Below are positions 6,767 through 15,020 of a DNA stretch of 24,946 nt, in pieces (the first letter of the stretch is position 1; the number at the start of each line of letters is the position of its first letter). The notes below the pieces were generated by a model. It was given only the letters and a program-made list of their open reading frames with translations. It did not search any database and was not told the origin of the DNA. The stretch lies in contig CAKTUU010000033.1 in the NCBI GenBank assembly GCA_934621505.1, forward strand, positions 1 through 24,946. Direction: 5' to 3'. The translations under genes were made by a program, and so were the position numbers. Origin of the DNA: an uncultured Clostridia bacterium. Lineage in GTDB: Bacteria; Bacillota; Clostridia; Christensenellales; Aristaeellaceae.

Positions 6767-7555
6767 TTATTTCCACCGGTATTCCGTCACACGGCCCACC
6801 TGCTCAAACCCGATTTTTTGATAGGCCCGGTTGGATGCGGGGTTGGAAGCGTCCGCATATAACAGCGGCAGCAGCCCCTGCCCCAGCAGCAGACGGCTCA
6901 TCTCGGCCACCAGCATACCCGCATAGCCGTGTCCACGCCTGGAACGCTTGGTCACCACGGTGTTGATGCGGGCGGTTTCCTGGTCCCGGCTGGCAATCAT
7001 GGCCATGGAGCATACCTCCCCATCCTGCCACAAAAACAGGGAGTCGGAGCCAACAGCGGCCTCCGCGAAGCGGTCGGCGGCGCTTTGGGGGATGGATTGA
7101 CCGTCCGCGTCGCGGACCATTTGAACCAGCAGGCGGGCAATGACGGGTTTGTGTTCCGCCGAGGGACGAAGCATGGATCCGCTGACCCGCGGGGCCGTGA
7201 CCCGGCGGCACACATAGACGTTCAGGGTCATGCCCGGCTGGGGCCGCCGGCCGTACAGGGCGGAAACCTGTTCCAATACCGGGCCGCTGTTTTCCGGCGG
7301 GGTGGTGATTGTCAAAGAGGGATTCAGCCCAAGCCGCTGCGTCAGTATGTCTGCCGCCTCCCGCAAGGCGGATTGCGTCATTGCGGGATCGAACCAGGCC
7401 CACAGCGGGGATTTTTCATCTGATTGGGCGATGACATAGCTGCTTTCGTCCGTGCGGAAGAAAGGATTGCCGCCGGACAAAATCAGGCTGAACAGGTTCA
7501 TGGTATGGCGCTGGTCATCGGTCAGCAGGGAACGAATGATGGCTTCCGGACTCAT
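6767..7555 (-). CDS. GNAT N-acetyltransferase with N-terminal extension
   Basis: A 262-residue protein. The C-terminal half (about 128-262) is a GNAT fold. Residues 198-214 give the acetyl-CoA pyrophosphate loop (INTVVT, then R207-G-H-G-Y-A212, fitting the R/Q-x-x-G-x-G/A motif). Residues 233-262 give the closing segment 'YADASNPASNRAYQKIGF', followed by 'TEYRW'. The N-terminal 125 residues may form a second, degenerate GNAT-like unit, as in several two-domain clostridial acetyltransferases. It transfers an acetyl group from acetyl-CoA to an amine that cannot be identified here. AAGGAG lies 5 bases before the ATG. It is the last gene of the four-gene operon, 18 bases after the membrane flavodoxin gene. 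Confidence 0.83.
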   Translation of the reverse strand: MSPEAIIRSLLTDDQRHTMNLFSLILSGGNPFFRTDESSYVIAQSDEKSPLWAWFDPAMTQSALREAADILTQRLGLNPSLTITTPPENSGPVLEQVSALYGRRPQPGMTLNVYVCRRVTAPRVSGSMLRPSAEHKPVIARLLVQMVRDADGQSIPQSAADRFAEAAVGSDSLFLWQDGEVCSMAMIASRDQETARINTVVTKRSRRGHGYAGMLVAEMSRLLLGQGLLPLLYADASNPASNRAYQKIGFEQVGRVTEYRWK

Positions 7556-7573
7556 GAAATCTCCTTTCCGTTT

Positions 7574-8485
7574 TCACAGCTTTTTCATCCGGCCCAGATG
7601 ACAGCGGTAGCTTTGAAAGCCCGTATGCCGGATGCCCAGCAGTTCGTCCATTTCCCGGACGGCGTTTTCGTACCGGCCGCGAGTATGGTGCACCAGAATA
7701 TAATCCGCTTCCCGAATTTGCCCTTTCGCCGCCTGACAGAAGGCCCGCATGGGGGAGGACAGGGCGAACACCCAAATGGGCGAGCAAAGGGTTACATGGT
7801 CGTAGCTTGCCAAATCCACGGAAACAGGCTCAATCGGCATAGGCCAGCGGTGCATGCCGAACCGTCCGCACCACCAGAAGCCCGGCGTGCCCTGGGTACG
7901 CTGGGTGGCCACAATCTCGTAGACCTGGGCTCCGGTGCGCTGGGCCTGCTGGTAAGCCAGTTTGCGGCTGTAGCCCATGCGGGAAAAGAACGCCACCAGC
8001 CGTTTGGGGTTTTGCCCGATGGCAGGGTAGTCCTCCCGGCGTACCATATAGCGCTCCTGACAGTCAAAAACCCAAGCCGCATATCCGGTGACGGCCTGCA
8101 GCAGGCCGAAGAAAAAATAGGCCGTAGACATAAAATTAAGCGGAAAGATGACAAACTGGATGCAAATCCACAGCATCAGCGTAACGCCGAAAATACCGCC
8201 CAGCACAATGCCCGCCCGTTTGCGGCGAAGCAGCAGAAAAGCCGCCGTCAGATTCGTCAGCCCGTTGACAACCAGCAAAGCGAAGCCGGAAAACAAAAAG
8301 TCCTGAAACAGCACGTCCGCAAAGGGCAATACCTGAAAATACGGAAGCATGGCGTCCATACCCATGACGCCGCCGGAAGGGTCCAGCAGCATACAGGCCG
8401 CCCCGCCCACAGCGCCGACGCCGATAAACAGCGTCCAAAACAGCAGCCATTTGCGGGCGGTTTCAAATCGGGAATGGTCGTTCAT
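7574..8485 (-). CDS. Membrane protein with C-terminal flavodoxin-like domain
   Basis: A 303-residue protein in two parts. Residues 1-142 hold about four hydrophobic helices (near 13-33, 56-85, 92-115 and 118-140). Residues 161-303 look like a flavodoxin fold: the FMN phosphate loop FSRMGYSRKLA (167-177) resembles 'YSRTGNTKKIA', and SPIWVFALSSPMRAF (235-249) resembles the flavin-contact loop 'SP-x-W-x-x-x-PPP-x-x-F'. The flavodoxin part would lie in the cytosol and carry FMN for electron transfer at the membrane. This is inferred from motifs; the partner is unknown. The segment 'GFWWCGRFGMHRW' (202-214) is unusually Trp-rich. The ATG overlaps the stop of the preceding gene as ATGA, so translation is probably coupled. 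Confidence 0.7.
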   Translation of the reverse strand: MNDHSRFETARKWLLFWTLFIGVGAVGGAACMLLDPSGGVMGMDAMLPYFQVLPFADVLFQDFLFSGFALLVVNGLTNLTAAFLLLRRKRAGIVLGGIFGVTLMLWICIQFVIFPLNFMSTAYFFFGLLQAVTGYAAWVFDCQERYMVRREDYPAIGQNPKRLVAFFSRMGYSRKLAYQQAQRTGAQVYEIVATQRTQGTPGFWWCGRFGMHRWPMPIEPVSVDLASYDHVTLCSPIWVFALSSPMRAFCQAAKGQIREADYILVHHTRGRYENAVREMDELLGIRHTGFQSYRCHLGRMKKL

Positions 8486-8961
8486 TCTTTATGCCCTTTC
8501 TGGTATTTGACCATCAGGCCGGTCTGCTGCAAAATATGCCCCTCCATGGCCTGCGTCACCTGCAAACGGTCCGCTTCCGGACTCAGGTCCAAAACCGTAT
8601 CCAGCGTGTACAGGGTGAACAGGTATTGGTGCTTCCATCTCAGGGGCGGCTTTGGGCCGCGGTATATATGCCGCCCAAAGCCCACGCCCTGCTGCATGTG
8701 CAGCGGCTGGTCGATGACGGCCCCGGCGGGCAGCGCCTCCGGCAGCACGGACACAGGGGGCAGGTTCCAGGCCACCCAATGGCTGTAATTCAATTTGACG
8801 GGGTGATCCAGATCGTCCAGGGTAATAACCATGGAAACGGTACGGCTATCAATGCCGTCAATATGAAGCTCCGGGGAAATATCCTCGCCGTAGCCGGTGT
8901 AGCGTACCGGCATCCAGCCGTTATGCTCAAAGGCGGGGCTGGTTAAAGAAAGCTGGTTCAT
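8482..8961 (-). CDS. YbhB/YbcL-family (PEBP, Raf kinase inhibitor-like) protein
   Basis: A 159-residue cytosolic protein of the phosphatidylethanolamine-binding protein superfamily. Family signatures visible are ISPEL near residue 28, the D-D-x-D-H-P stretch 'LDDLDHPV', HWVAWNLPP, then 'GRHIYRGPKPP' and 'HQYLFTLYTLD'. These residues line the anion or phosphate pocket in YbhB. The biological role of bacterial members is not established. The gene overlaps its neighbours at both ends by four bases (ATGA at 8482-8485 and at 8958-8961), which fixes the start. GGAAAGGA precedes the ATG by 4 bases. Confidence 0.9.
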   Translation of the reverse strand: MNQLSLTSPAFEHNGWMPVRYTGYGEDISPELHIDGIDSRTVSMVITLDDLDHPVKLNYSHWVAWNLPPVSVLPEALPAGAVIDQPLHMQQGVGFGRHIYRGPKPPLRWKHQYLFTLYTLDTVLDLSPEADRLQVTQAMEGHILQQTGLMVKYQKGHKE

Positions 8962-9500
8962 ACGTTCCTTTCCGTGACATTTTTCATCACAACGGTTTGC
9001 AGGTAGCGGTTAAAAGCGTCATATTCCGCCCGGCTGATTTCCCGTGGGCAGGTCATAATGACCAGTTTGTGTCCATCACAGTTCACATGATAGTGCGGAT
9101 GCACATGGGGGAAGGGGTTGGGGCGGTACCCGCACCGTTCATAAAAGCCCTTGCGGCGAATGGATACCGGGTCCACCGGCGGGTCAATTTCCAAAATGAC
9201 GGTTTTGCCGTAGGATTGCAGCAGGGCCAAAGCCTGCTGTCCGTAGCGGCGGCCCCGCAGCTTTGGCAGAATGCAAAAATGCTCCACATAGATAAAAGCA
9301 TCCGTTTCCCAATAAAGAATTTCGCCTGCCCAGACGGGACCGTCATAGATCAGGGTAAAATGGTATGCTTCTTCGCTTAAAATACGCCGCTGGGAGGCTT
9401 CCTCCCGCTGCTCGTGGAAGGGAAAACTTTCCGCATACAGGGACATGGCCATGGGATAAGGGGGATCGCTGGCAGTAGTAAGCCGCTCAAAACGCAGCAT
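8958..9500 (-). CDS. GNAT N-acetyltransferase
   Basis: A 180-residue acetyltransferase of the GNAT superfamily. Beta strand 4 and the acetyl-CoA loop are 'YVEHFCILPKLRGRRYGQQA' (71-90), and a late 'GFYERCGY' segment (118-125) matches the Tyr-containing end of motif B. A His-rich stretch PHVHPHYHVNCDGH (131-144) follows and could bind metal or simply shape the acceptor site. The substrate is unknown. The frame is open to 9560, but that extension covers the promoter. AAGGAGG lies 10 bases before the ATG at 9500, which I choose. It is the first gene of the four-gene operon. Confidence 0.83.
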   Translation of the reverse strand: MLRFERLTTASDPPYPMAMSLYAESFPFHEQREEASQRRILSEEAYHFTLIYDGPVWAGEILYWETDAFIYVEHFCILPKLRGRRYGQQALALLQSYGKTVILEIDPPVDPVSIRRKGFYERCGYRPNPFPHVHPHYHVNCDGHKLVIMTCPREISRAEYDAFNRYLQTVVMKNVTERNV

Positions 9501-9531
9501 GGCTGCTTCACCTCCTTGGTAAAGTATCCAG

Positions 9532-9560
9532 AGTATACCACGTTTTGACTTGACAGGCAA
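9532..9560 (-). promoter_or_regulatory. Sigma-A promoter for the GNAT-PEBP-flavodoxin-GNAT operon
   Basis: TTGCCT (9555-9560), 17 bases, TATACT (9532-9537). The expected RNA start near 9525 gives a leader of about 25 bases that contains the ribosome site. It faces away from the suf promoter across an A/T-rich gap. Confidence 0.7.
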
Positions 9561-9638
9561 AAAAAGAATTGCGTTGCTATTCGTAAAAGACAGCCGGTTT
9601 CAAAAAACTGTTTGTAGAAAAAGAAGAAAATCTTTCTA

Positions 9639-9674
9639 TCTCCTATTGACTTCATAGGAGAACAGACGTATAAT
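9639..9674 (+). promoter_or_regulatory. iscR-suf promoter with palindromic operator candidate
   Basis: TTGACT (9646-9651), 17 bases, TATAAT (9669-9674). A perfect inverted repeat TCTCCTAT (9639-9646), 7 bases, ATAGGAGA (9654-9661) covers the -35 box, where a bound dimer would block RNA polymerase. An Rrf2/IscR dimer encoded by the first gene is the natural candidate. A-rich tracts at 9601-9630 could act as an UP element. Confidence 0.8.
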
Positions 9675-9700
9675 ACCCGCCGGAAAGGTAGGAATTTGCC

Positions 9701-10159
9701 ATGATGATTTCCTCAAAGGGACGCTACGCGCTGCGGGTCATGCTGGATATGGCCGAGCAGGGCGGCGGGGAATACATCCGCCTGGGCGATGTGGCCGCGC
9801 GGCAGGATATATCCCGCAAATATCTGGAGAGCATTATGCCCGGCCTGTGCAGGACCGGTCTGGTGGAAAGCGCCCTGGGCAAAAGCGGCGGCTATAAGCT
9901 GACCCGGCAGCCATCCCAGTACAAGGTGGGCGAAATCCTGTGCGCGGTGGAGGGCGAGCTGGCCCCCGTGGCCTGTCTGGCCCGGGAGGGCCGCAAGTGC
10001 GAACGGGTGGATTCCTGCTACACGCTGCCCTTCTGGAAGGGACTGGAAGACCAAATCAACGCCTATGTGAACAGCTACACCCTGCAGGACCTGCTGGATC
10101 TGAAAACAAAGGATGAATGCTGCTGTGCCTGCGGCGGAAAAGGGGACGAAACCAAATGA
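9701..10159 (+). CDS. iscR: Rrf2-family Fe-S sensing repressor (IscR-like)
   Basis: A 152-residue winged-helix regulator. Residues 1-65 are the Rrf2 DNA-binding domain, with 'ISSKGRYALRVMLDMA' at the start and GKSGGYKL as the wing. C92, C100 and C106 are the three cysteines that hold a [2Fe-2S] cluster in IscR; E. coli uses 92, 98 and 104. The C-terminus ends in an extra cluster, C140-C141-C142-x-C144, not part of the normal IscR core. It heads the suf operon and probably represses it when Fe-S clusters are plentiful, through the palindrome at 9639-9661. Two ATG codons are adjacent (9701 and 9704); MMISxKGRYAL starts are common in Clostridia. Its TGA overlaps the sufC ATG. Confidence 0.88.
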   Translation: MMISSKGRYALRVMLDMAEQGGGEYIRLGDVAARQDISRKYLESIMPGLCRTGLVESALGKSGGYKLTRQPSQYKVGEILCAVEGELAPVACLAREGRKCERVDSCYTLPFWKGLEDQINAYVNSYTLQDLLDLKTKDECCCACGGKGDETK

Positions 10160-10902
10160 AAAAGGCTTTGCTGGAAGTAAGGGATTTGCATGTGGCCGTG
10201 GAGGAAAAGGAAATTCTGCATGGCGTGAACCTGACCCTGGGCCAGGATGAAACCCATGTGCTGATGGGTCCGAACGGCACCGGCAAATCAACCCTGGGCT
10301 ATGCCATCACCGGCAACCCGGATTATCAGATAACGGCTGGACAGATTTTGCTGAACGGCGAGGATATTACGAATACCCCTGTCAACGTACGGGCCAAGAA
10401 GGGCATTTTTCTGTCCTTCCAAAACCCGCTGGAGGTGCCCGGCGTAACCCTCAGCGCCTTTATCCGCAGCGCGCTGGAGCAGAAAACCGGCAGCCGTCTG
10501 CGTCTGTGGGACTTTAAAAAGAAGCTGGCCGAAACCATGAAGCTGCTGAACATGGACGAATCCTACGCGGAGCGGGATTTGAACGTAGGCTTCTCCGGCG
10601 GCGAGAAGAAAAAGGCCGAGATTCTGCAAATGCTGATGCTGGAGCCTAAACTGGCCATTCTGGACGAAACGGATTCCGGCCTGGATGTGGACGCTGTGCG
10701 CACCGTTTCCCAGGGCGTGCAGCTGTACCGGGAGCGGTGCCATGGCACCCTGCTGATTATTACCCACAGCACCCGCATTTTGGAAGCCCTGCATGTGGAC
10801 CAGACCCATGTAATGGAGGAGGGCGCCATCGTGAAAAACGGCGACGCTTCGCTGGTGGACGAAATTAACCGGGACGGCTTTGGCGGCATCACGGCGGAAT
10901 AA
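10156..10902 (+). CDS. sufC: Fe-S cluster assembly ATPase SufC
   Basis: A 248-residue ABC-type ATPase that drives the SufBCD scaffold. Walker A is GPNGTGKST (38-46), the signature is FSGGEKKK (146-153) and Walker B is LAILDETDSGLD (167-178). The FSGGEKKRxE-type signature and 'DETDSGLDVDA' are hallmarks of SufC as against transport ATPases, and the protein has no membrane partner. Length is normal. The ATG at 10156 overlaps the iscR stop as ATGA; an open extension to 10117 lies inside iscR and is rejected. SufB follows after 15 bases. Confidence 0.97.
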   Translation: MKKALLEVRDLHVAVEEKEILHGVNLTLGQDETHVLMGPNGTGKSTLGYAITGNPDYQITAGQILLNGEDITNTPVNVRAKKGIFLSFQNPLEVPGVTLSAFIRSALEQKTGSRLRLWDFKKKLAETMKLLNMDESYAERDLNVGFSGGEKKKAEILQMLMLEPKLAILDETDSGLDVDAVRTVSQGVQLYRERCHGTLLIITHSTRILEALHVDQTHVMEEGAIVKNGDASLVDEINRDGFGGITAE

Positions 10903-10917
10903 GGCGGGTGAAAGGCA

Positions 10918-12324
10918 ATGAGAGAAAAAAGCCAGGTTGAGGATATCGACCGCAGCATATACGATATACGGGACGCGGAGCATGACGCATACCGCATGCA
11001 GGAGGGCCTGACCCCCGAAATCGTCGATACCCTGTCCAAGGAAAAGGGCGATCCGGTGTGGATGCAGCAGTTTCGCCTGCAGGCCCTGCAAATTTATCAC
11101 CAAATGCCCGTGCCGGACTGGGGCCCATCGCTGGAAGGGCTGGATATGGACCATATCGCAACCTATGTGCGTCCCAATACCAAAATGCAAAACGACTGGA
11201 AGAACGTGCCTCAGGACATCAAGGATACCTTTGAGCGGCTGGGCATTCCTCAGGCGGAGCGCAAATCCCTGGCGGGCGTGGGCGCGCAGTACGACTCTGA
11301 GCTGGTTTACCACAACGTGAAGGATGAGGTGGCCCAGCAGGGCGTGGTGTATACCGATATGGAAAGCGCCCTGAAGGGCGAATACGCCGACATGGTGCGC
11401 AAATATTTTATGAAGCTGGTCACCCCCAGGGATCATAAGTTCGCGGCCCTGCACGGCGCGGTGTGGTCCGGCGGTTCCTTTGTGTATGTGCCCAAGGGCG
11501 TGCAGGTATCCATTCCGCTGCAATCCTATTTCCGCCTGAACGCCAAGGGCGCGGGGCAGTTTGAGCATACGCTGATTATTGTGGACGAGGGAGCCAGTCT
11601 GCACTTTATCGAGGGCTGCTCCGCTCCCAAATACAACGTGGCCAACCTGCACGCGGGCTGCGTGGAGCTGTATGTGAAAAAGAACGCCAAACTGCGCTAC
11701 TCCACCATCGAAAACTGGTCCAAAAACATGTATAACCTGAACACCAAGCGGGCCCTGGTGGAGGAGGGCGGCGTCATTGAATGGGTGTCCGGGTCCTTCG
11801 GCTCCCATGTGGGCTGCCTGTACCCCATGAGCGTGCTCAAGGGCGACCGTTCCCGCATGGAGTTTACCGGCGTTACCTTCGCGGGCGCAGGGCAAAACCT
11901 GGATACCGGCGCAAAGGTGGTGCATATGGGCAAAAATACCAGTTCCTATATGAACACCCGCTCCATCAGTAAAAGCGGCGGCATCAGCACATTCCGCAGC
12001 AGCGTTGTGGTGGAAAAGGGCGCGTCCGGCGCAAAATCCGCCGTGTCCTGCCAGTCCCTGATGCTGGATGATATTTCCAGGTCGGACACCATTCCGGCCA
12101 TGGATATCCGCACAAGGGACGCGTCCATCGGCCACGAGGCCAAAATTGGCAGCATCAGCAACGAGGCGGTGTTTTACCTGATGAGCCGCGGCATGAGCGA
12201 GGAGGACGCCCGCGCCCTGATCGTCAGCGGCTTTGCGGACAACGTGTCCAAGGAGCTGCCTGTGGAATACGCCGTGGAAATGAACAACCTGATTCGCCTG
12301 GAAATGAAGGGCAGCATCGGCTGA
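10918..12324 (+). CDS. sufB: Fe-S cluster scaffold protein SufB
   Basis: A 468-residue subunit of the SufBCD scaffold, on which the nascent Fe-S cluster is built. C378 aligns with the essential E. coli Cys405 and H406-E407 with His433-Glu434; the 29-residue distance between Cys and Glu is the same. The beta-helix core runs from about 150 to 420 ('GAVWSGGSFVYVPKGV', 'GASLHFIEGCSAPKY', 'SSYMNTRSISKSGG'). Length fits the family (about 465-495). AAAGG lies close to the ATG. It works with SufC, SufD and the SufS/SufU sulfur donors encoded in the same operon. Confidence 0.97.
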   Translation: MREKSQVEDIDRSIYDIRDAEHDAYRMQEGLTPEIVDTLSKEKGDPVWMQQFRLQALQIYHQMPVPDWGPSLEGLDMDHIATYVRPNTKMQNDWKNVPQDIKDTFERLGIPQAERKSLAGVGAQYDSELVYHNVKDEVAQQGVVYTDMESALKGEYADMVRKYFMKLVTPRDHKFAALHGAVWSGGSFVYVPKGVQVSIPLQSYFRLNAKGAGQFEHTLIIVDEGASLHFIEGCSAPKYNVANLHAGCVELYVKKNAKLRYSTIENWSKNMYNLNTKRALVEEGGVIEWVSGSFGSHVGCLYPMSVLKGDRSRMEFTGVTFAGAGQNLDTGAKVVHMGKNTSSYMNTRSISKSGGISTFRSSVVVEKGASGAKSAVSCQSLMLDDISRSDTIPAMDIRTRDASIGHEAKIGSISNEAVFYLMSRGMSEEDARALIVSGFADNVSKELPVEYAVEMNNLIRLEMKGSIG

Positions 12325-12336
12325 GGAGGAAGCAGT

Positions 12337-13257
12337 ATGGACAATCAAATCACTGTCAATCGTCTGCCGTCCAAAACCTGGAACTGGCTGAAGGTCAACC
12401 AGGCGTCCGTCCCCTGGGATCAGGAGCAGACGGTGGATTTGGGAACGGAGCAGCATACCTTTGAACAGACGCAGCCGCTGCCCGTGCGCATTGTGGTGGA
12501 AACCAGCCATCCCTATGTGAAAAAGCAGATTCACATAGAGGCCAGGGCGGGCGTGTCGGTTACCGTGTACGAAACGTTTCAGACTGCCCACGGCCTGCAG
12601 GTGCAGACCAACCTGACCGTGGGGGAGGGCGCTGCCATCCGCCTGGTGCAGGTGCAGGACACCCAGCCCGGCGCGGTGCTGGTAAGCCAGGTGAACGGCC
12701 AGTGCGAAAAGGGAGGCCGGATTGAAGTGTATCAGGTGCTGGCGGGCCGGGGCGACGTTTACCTGGGCGGCCAGGTGGATTTAAACGGCGACGGCAGCAG
12801 CCTGAAAAGCGAAACCGGCTATCTGGGCCGCAAGGGCCAGACCATCGATATCGGGCTGGCGGTGAACCACTACGGCAAAAAAACGGAAAGCGAAATGAAC
12901 GCTTCCGGCGCGCTGAAGGACGACGCGAGGAAAATTTTCCGCGGAACCATTGATTTTAAAAAGGGTTGCGCCGACAGCACAGGCAATGAAAAGGAAACCG
13001 TGCTGATGCTGGGACAGGACGCAGTGAACAAAACCGTCCCCCTGATTTTGTGCGCGGAGGAAAACGTGGTGGGCAACCACGGCGCTACCATTGGCGAAAT
13101 GGACAAGGATACCCTGTTCTATTTTGAAAGCCGGGGCATTGACCGGCAGTCGGCGGAAAACATGCTGGCCCGGGCTGCTATCGAGCGACTGGCTCACCTG
13201 ATCGGCGATGAGGAAACCCAGGCGACCATCCTTTCACAGATAAGCGAGGAATGCTGA
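12337..13257 (+). CDS. sufD: Fe-S cluster scaffold protein SufD
   Basis: A 306-residue SufD homologue that pairs with SufB in the SufBC2D complex. The C-terminal signature 'VVGNHGATIGEMDKDTLFY' carries the His that aligns with E. coli His360, and the beta-helix repeats cover about 60-250. It is shorter than E. coli SufD (423 residues) because the N-terminal helical part is much reduced, as in other clostridial short forms. GAGGAAG lies a few bases before the ATG. It is 12 bases after sufB, and sufS begins 1 base after its stop. Confidence 0.93.
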   Translation: MDNQITVNRLPSKTWNWLKVNQASVPWDQEQTVDLGTEQHTFEQTQPLPVRIVVETSHPYVKKQIHIEARAGVSVTVYETFQTAHGLQVQTNLTVGEGAAIRLVQVQDTQPGAVLVSQVNGQCEKGGRIEVYQVLAGRGDVYLGGQVDLNGDGSSLKSETGYLGRKGQTIDIGLAVNHYGKKTESEMNASGALKDDARKIFRGTIDFKKGCADSTGNEKETVLMLGQDAVNKTVPLILCAEENVVGNHGATIGEMDKDTLFYFESRGIDRQSAENMLARAAIERLAHLIGDEETQATILSQISEEC

Positions 13258-13258
13258 T

Positions 13259-14467
13259 ATGGAGTACCGAAACGATTTTCCCCTGCTGAAATCCAGCACA
13301 GTCGCCTATCTGGACAACGCGGCTACCGCCCAGCGGCCCCAGTGCGTCCTGGACGCGGAGTCGGATTTTTACCGCCTGCATAACGCCAATCCCCTGAGAG
13401 GACTGTATCCCCTGAGCGTTGAGGCCACCGACTTGTACGAAAACGCCCGGGAAACCGTGCGGGCCTTTATTGGGGCTGAAAGCACGGAGGAAATCATCTT
13501 TACCCGCAACACCACCGAAAGCCTGAACCTGGTAGCCTACAGCTATGGGCTCAGCCATGTGAAGGCAGGGGATCAGGTGCTGGTATCCATTATGGAGCAC
13601 CACAGCGATCTGCTGCCCTGGCAGATGGTGTGCCGCCAGACTGGCGCGGAGCTGCGCTTTATGGATTGCGAGCCGGACGGCAGCCTGGACCTGAATAAGG
13701 TGGAAAGCCTGATAACCGATAAGACCCGCATTGTGGCCCTGACCCAGGTGTCCAATGTGCTGGGCCGGGAGTACCCCGTAGCCCAGGTGGCCCGGATGGC
13801 TCACGCCAGGGGCGCGGTGATGGTGGTGGACGGCGCCCAGAGTACGCCCCACAAGCCGGTGGATGTACAGGCCCTGGGGGCGGATTTCTTTGCCTTTTCC
13901 GGACACAAGGTGTATGGTCCCATGGGCATTGGCGTGCTGTATGGCCGCAGGGAATGGCTGGATGAAATGCCGCCCTTCCTGACTGGGGGCGAGATGATAG
14001 AATCCGTCACCCGCACCGGCGCGACCTACGCCGAACTGCCTCACAAGTTTGAGGCGGGTACGGTAAACGCCGCCGGGGCGGTGGGCCTGAAGGCCGCCAT
14101 TGACTATGTAAACCGGGTAGGCTTTGACGCGATGCGCCGTCAGGAGGAAGCGCTGGCAGCTCATACGCTGGACGGCTTAAAGGCGCTGCCCTGGGTTCAT
14201 GTGCTGGGGGCGGAAGATCCGGCGCAGCATACCGGCATTGTCACCTTTACAGTGGACGGGGTGCATCCCCATGACGTAAGCCAGATTTTGGCCAGCGACG
14301 GCGTGGCGGTTCGGGCGGGCCATCATTGCGCCCAGCCGCTGCTGAAGCATCTGGGCCACCTGTCCACCACCCGCGCCAGTTTTGCTTTCTATAATACCAT
14401 GGACGAAGCGGACAGGCTGCTATCCAGCCTGTCCACCTTAAGGGAGCGTATGGGCTATGGAAAATAG
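13259..14467 (+). CDS. sufS: Cysteine desulfurase SufS
   Basis: A 402-residue PLP enzyme that takes sulfur from L-cysteine, leaving alanine, and passes it to SufU. K217 in FSGHKVYGPMG is the PLP Schiff-base lysine. H115 in MEHHS and D191 with Q194 in VDGAQS are cofactor contacts. C357 in VRAGHHCAQP is the persulfide-carrying cysteine of class II desulfurases, with the short loop that requires a partner such as SufU. Full length. Its end overlaps sufU by 11 bases, which implies coupled translation of donor and acceptor. Confidence 0.96.
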   Translation: MEYRNDFPLLKSSTVAYLDNAATAQRPQCVLDAESDFYRLHNANPLRGLYPLSVEATDLYENARETVRAFIGAESTEEIIFTRNTTESLNLVAYSYGLSHVKAGDQVLVSIMEHHSDLLPWQMVCRQTGAELRFMDCEPDGSLDLNKVESLITDKTRIVALTQVSNVLGREYPVAQVARMAHARGAVMVVDGAQSTPHKPVDVQALGADFFAFSGHKVYGPMGIGVLYGRREWLDEMPPFLTGGEMIESVTRTGATYAELPHKFEAGTVNAAGAVGLKAAIDYVNRVGFDAMRRQEEALAAHTLDGLKALPWVHVLGAEDPAQHTGIVTFTVDGVHPHDVSQILASDGVAVRAGHHCAQPLLKHLGHLSTTRASFAFYNTMDEADRLLSSLSTLRERMGYGK

Positions 14468-14894
14468 GAGCTTTTATAACGAAATCTTGACGGAGCACAA
14501 CATTCATCCGGAGTTTAAGCACGACCTGCCGGACGCGGATATTGTGCTGGAGGGCGTAAACCCCAGCTGCGGCGACGACATCTTTTTGAAGCTGAAGCTG
14601 GATGGCGATACCATTGTGGACGGGGCGTTTGTGGGGGATGGATGCGCCATTTCTCAGGCTTCGGCGGATATTATGCTGGGCATGATTATCGGCCGCAAAA
14701 AGGAAGAAGCCCTGCAAATGGGCGAAACCTTTATGCGCATGATTAAGGGTCAGGCCACCGAACAGGAGATTGAAAGCCTGGAGGAAGCGTCCGCCCTGCG
14801 GGATATCGCGCATATGCCCGCCCGGGTGAAGTGCGCGGTGCTGGGCTGGCGTACCCTGAAAGAAGCCATGGAAAATACGCAGCCGAAGGAATAA
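14457..14894 (+). CDS. sufU: Sulfur-relay protein SufU
   Basis: A 145-residue zinc protein of the SufU type. C38 and D40 (NPSCGDD), C63 (DGCAIS) and C126 (RVKCAVLGW) match the zinc ligands Cys41, Asp43, Cys66 and Cys128 of B. subtilis SufU. The 18- to 20-residue insertion between C63 and C126 that separates SufU from IscU is present. It accepts persulfide sulfur from SufS by zinc-ligand exchange. It is the last gene of the operon and is followed by two hairpins, the second a strong terminator. Confidence 0.96.
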   Translation: MENRSFYNEILTEHNIHPEFKHDLPDADIVLEGVNPSCGDDIFLKLKLDGDTIVDGAFVGDGCAISQASADIMLGMIIGRKKEEALQMGETFMRMIKGQATEQEIESLEEASALRDIAHMPARVKCAVLGWRTLKEAMENTQPKE

Positions 14895-14904
14895 AGCCAG
14901 AAAG

Positions 14905-14976
14905 AGAAGGCGGCCTTCTTGTTGAGGAAAGCTGCTCTCAGCCTGTCAAAAAAGGCCGCACTCCGCGGCCTTTTTT
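14905..14976 (+). terminator. Terminator region after sufU
   Basis: A small hairpin AGAAGG-CGG-CCTTCT (14905-14919) is followed by the main one: AAAAAAGGCCGC (14948-14959), loop ACTCC, GCGGCCTTTTTT (14965-14976). The second has A and T flanks on both sides and should stop transcription efficiently. Confidence 0.88.
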
Positions 14977-15020
14977 GATAGAATGATGGACCAAATAAAA
15001 CACGCCCAACAACCCAAAGG

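Noticed and set aside
10288..12591. Long minus-strand open frame (767 codons) opposite sufC-sufB-sufD
   Set aside because: It is antisense to three well-recognised suf genes, has no family resemblance and is rich in His, Gln and Gly, as expected from reading biased GC-rich codons backwards.
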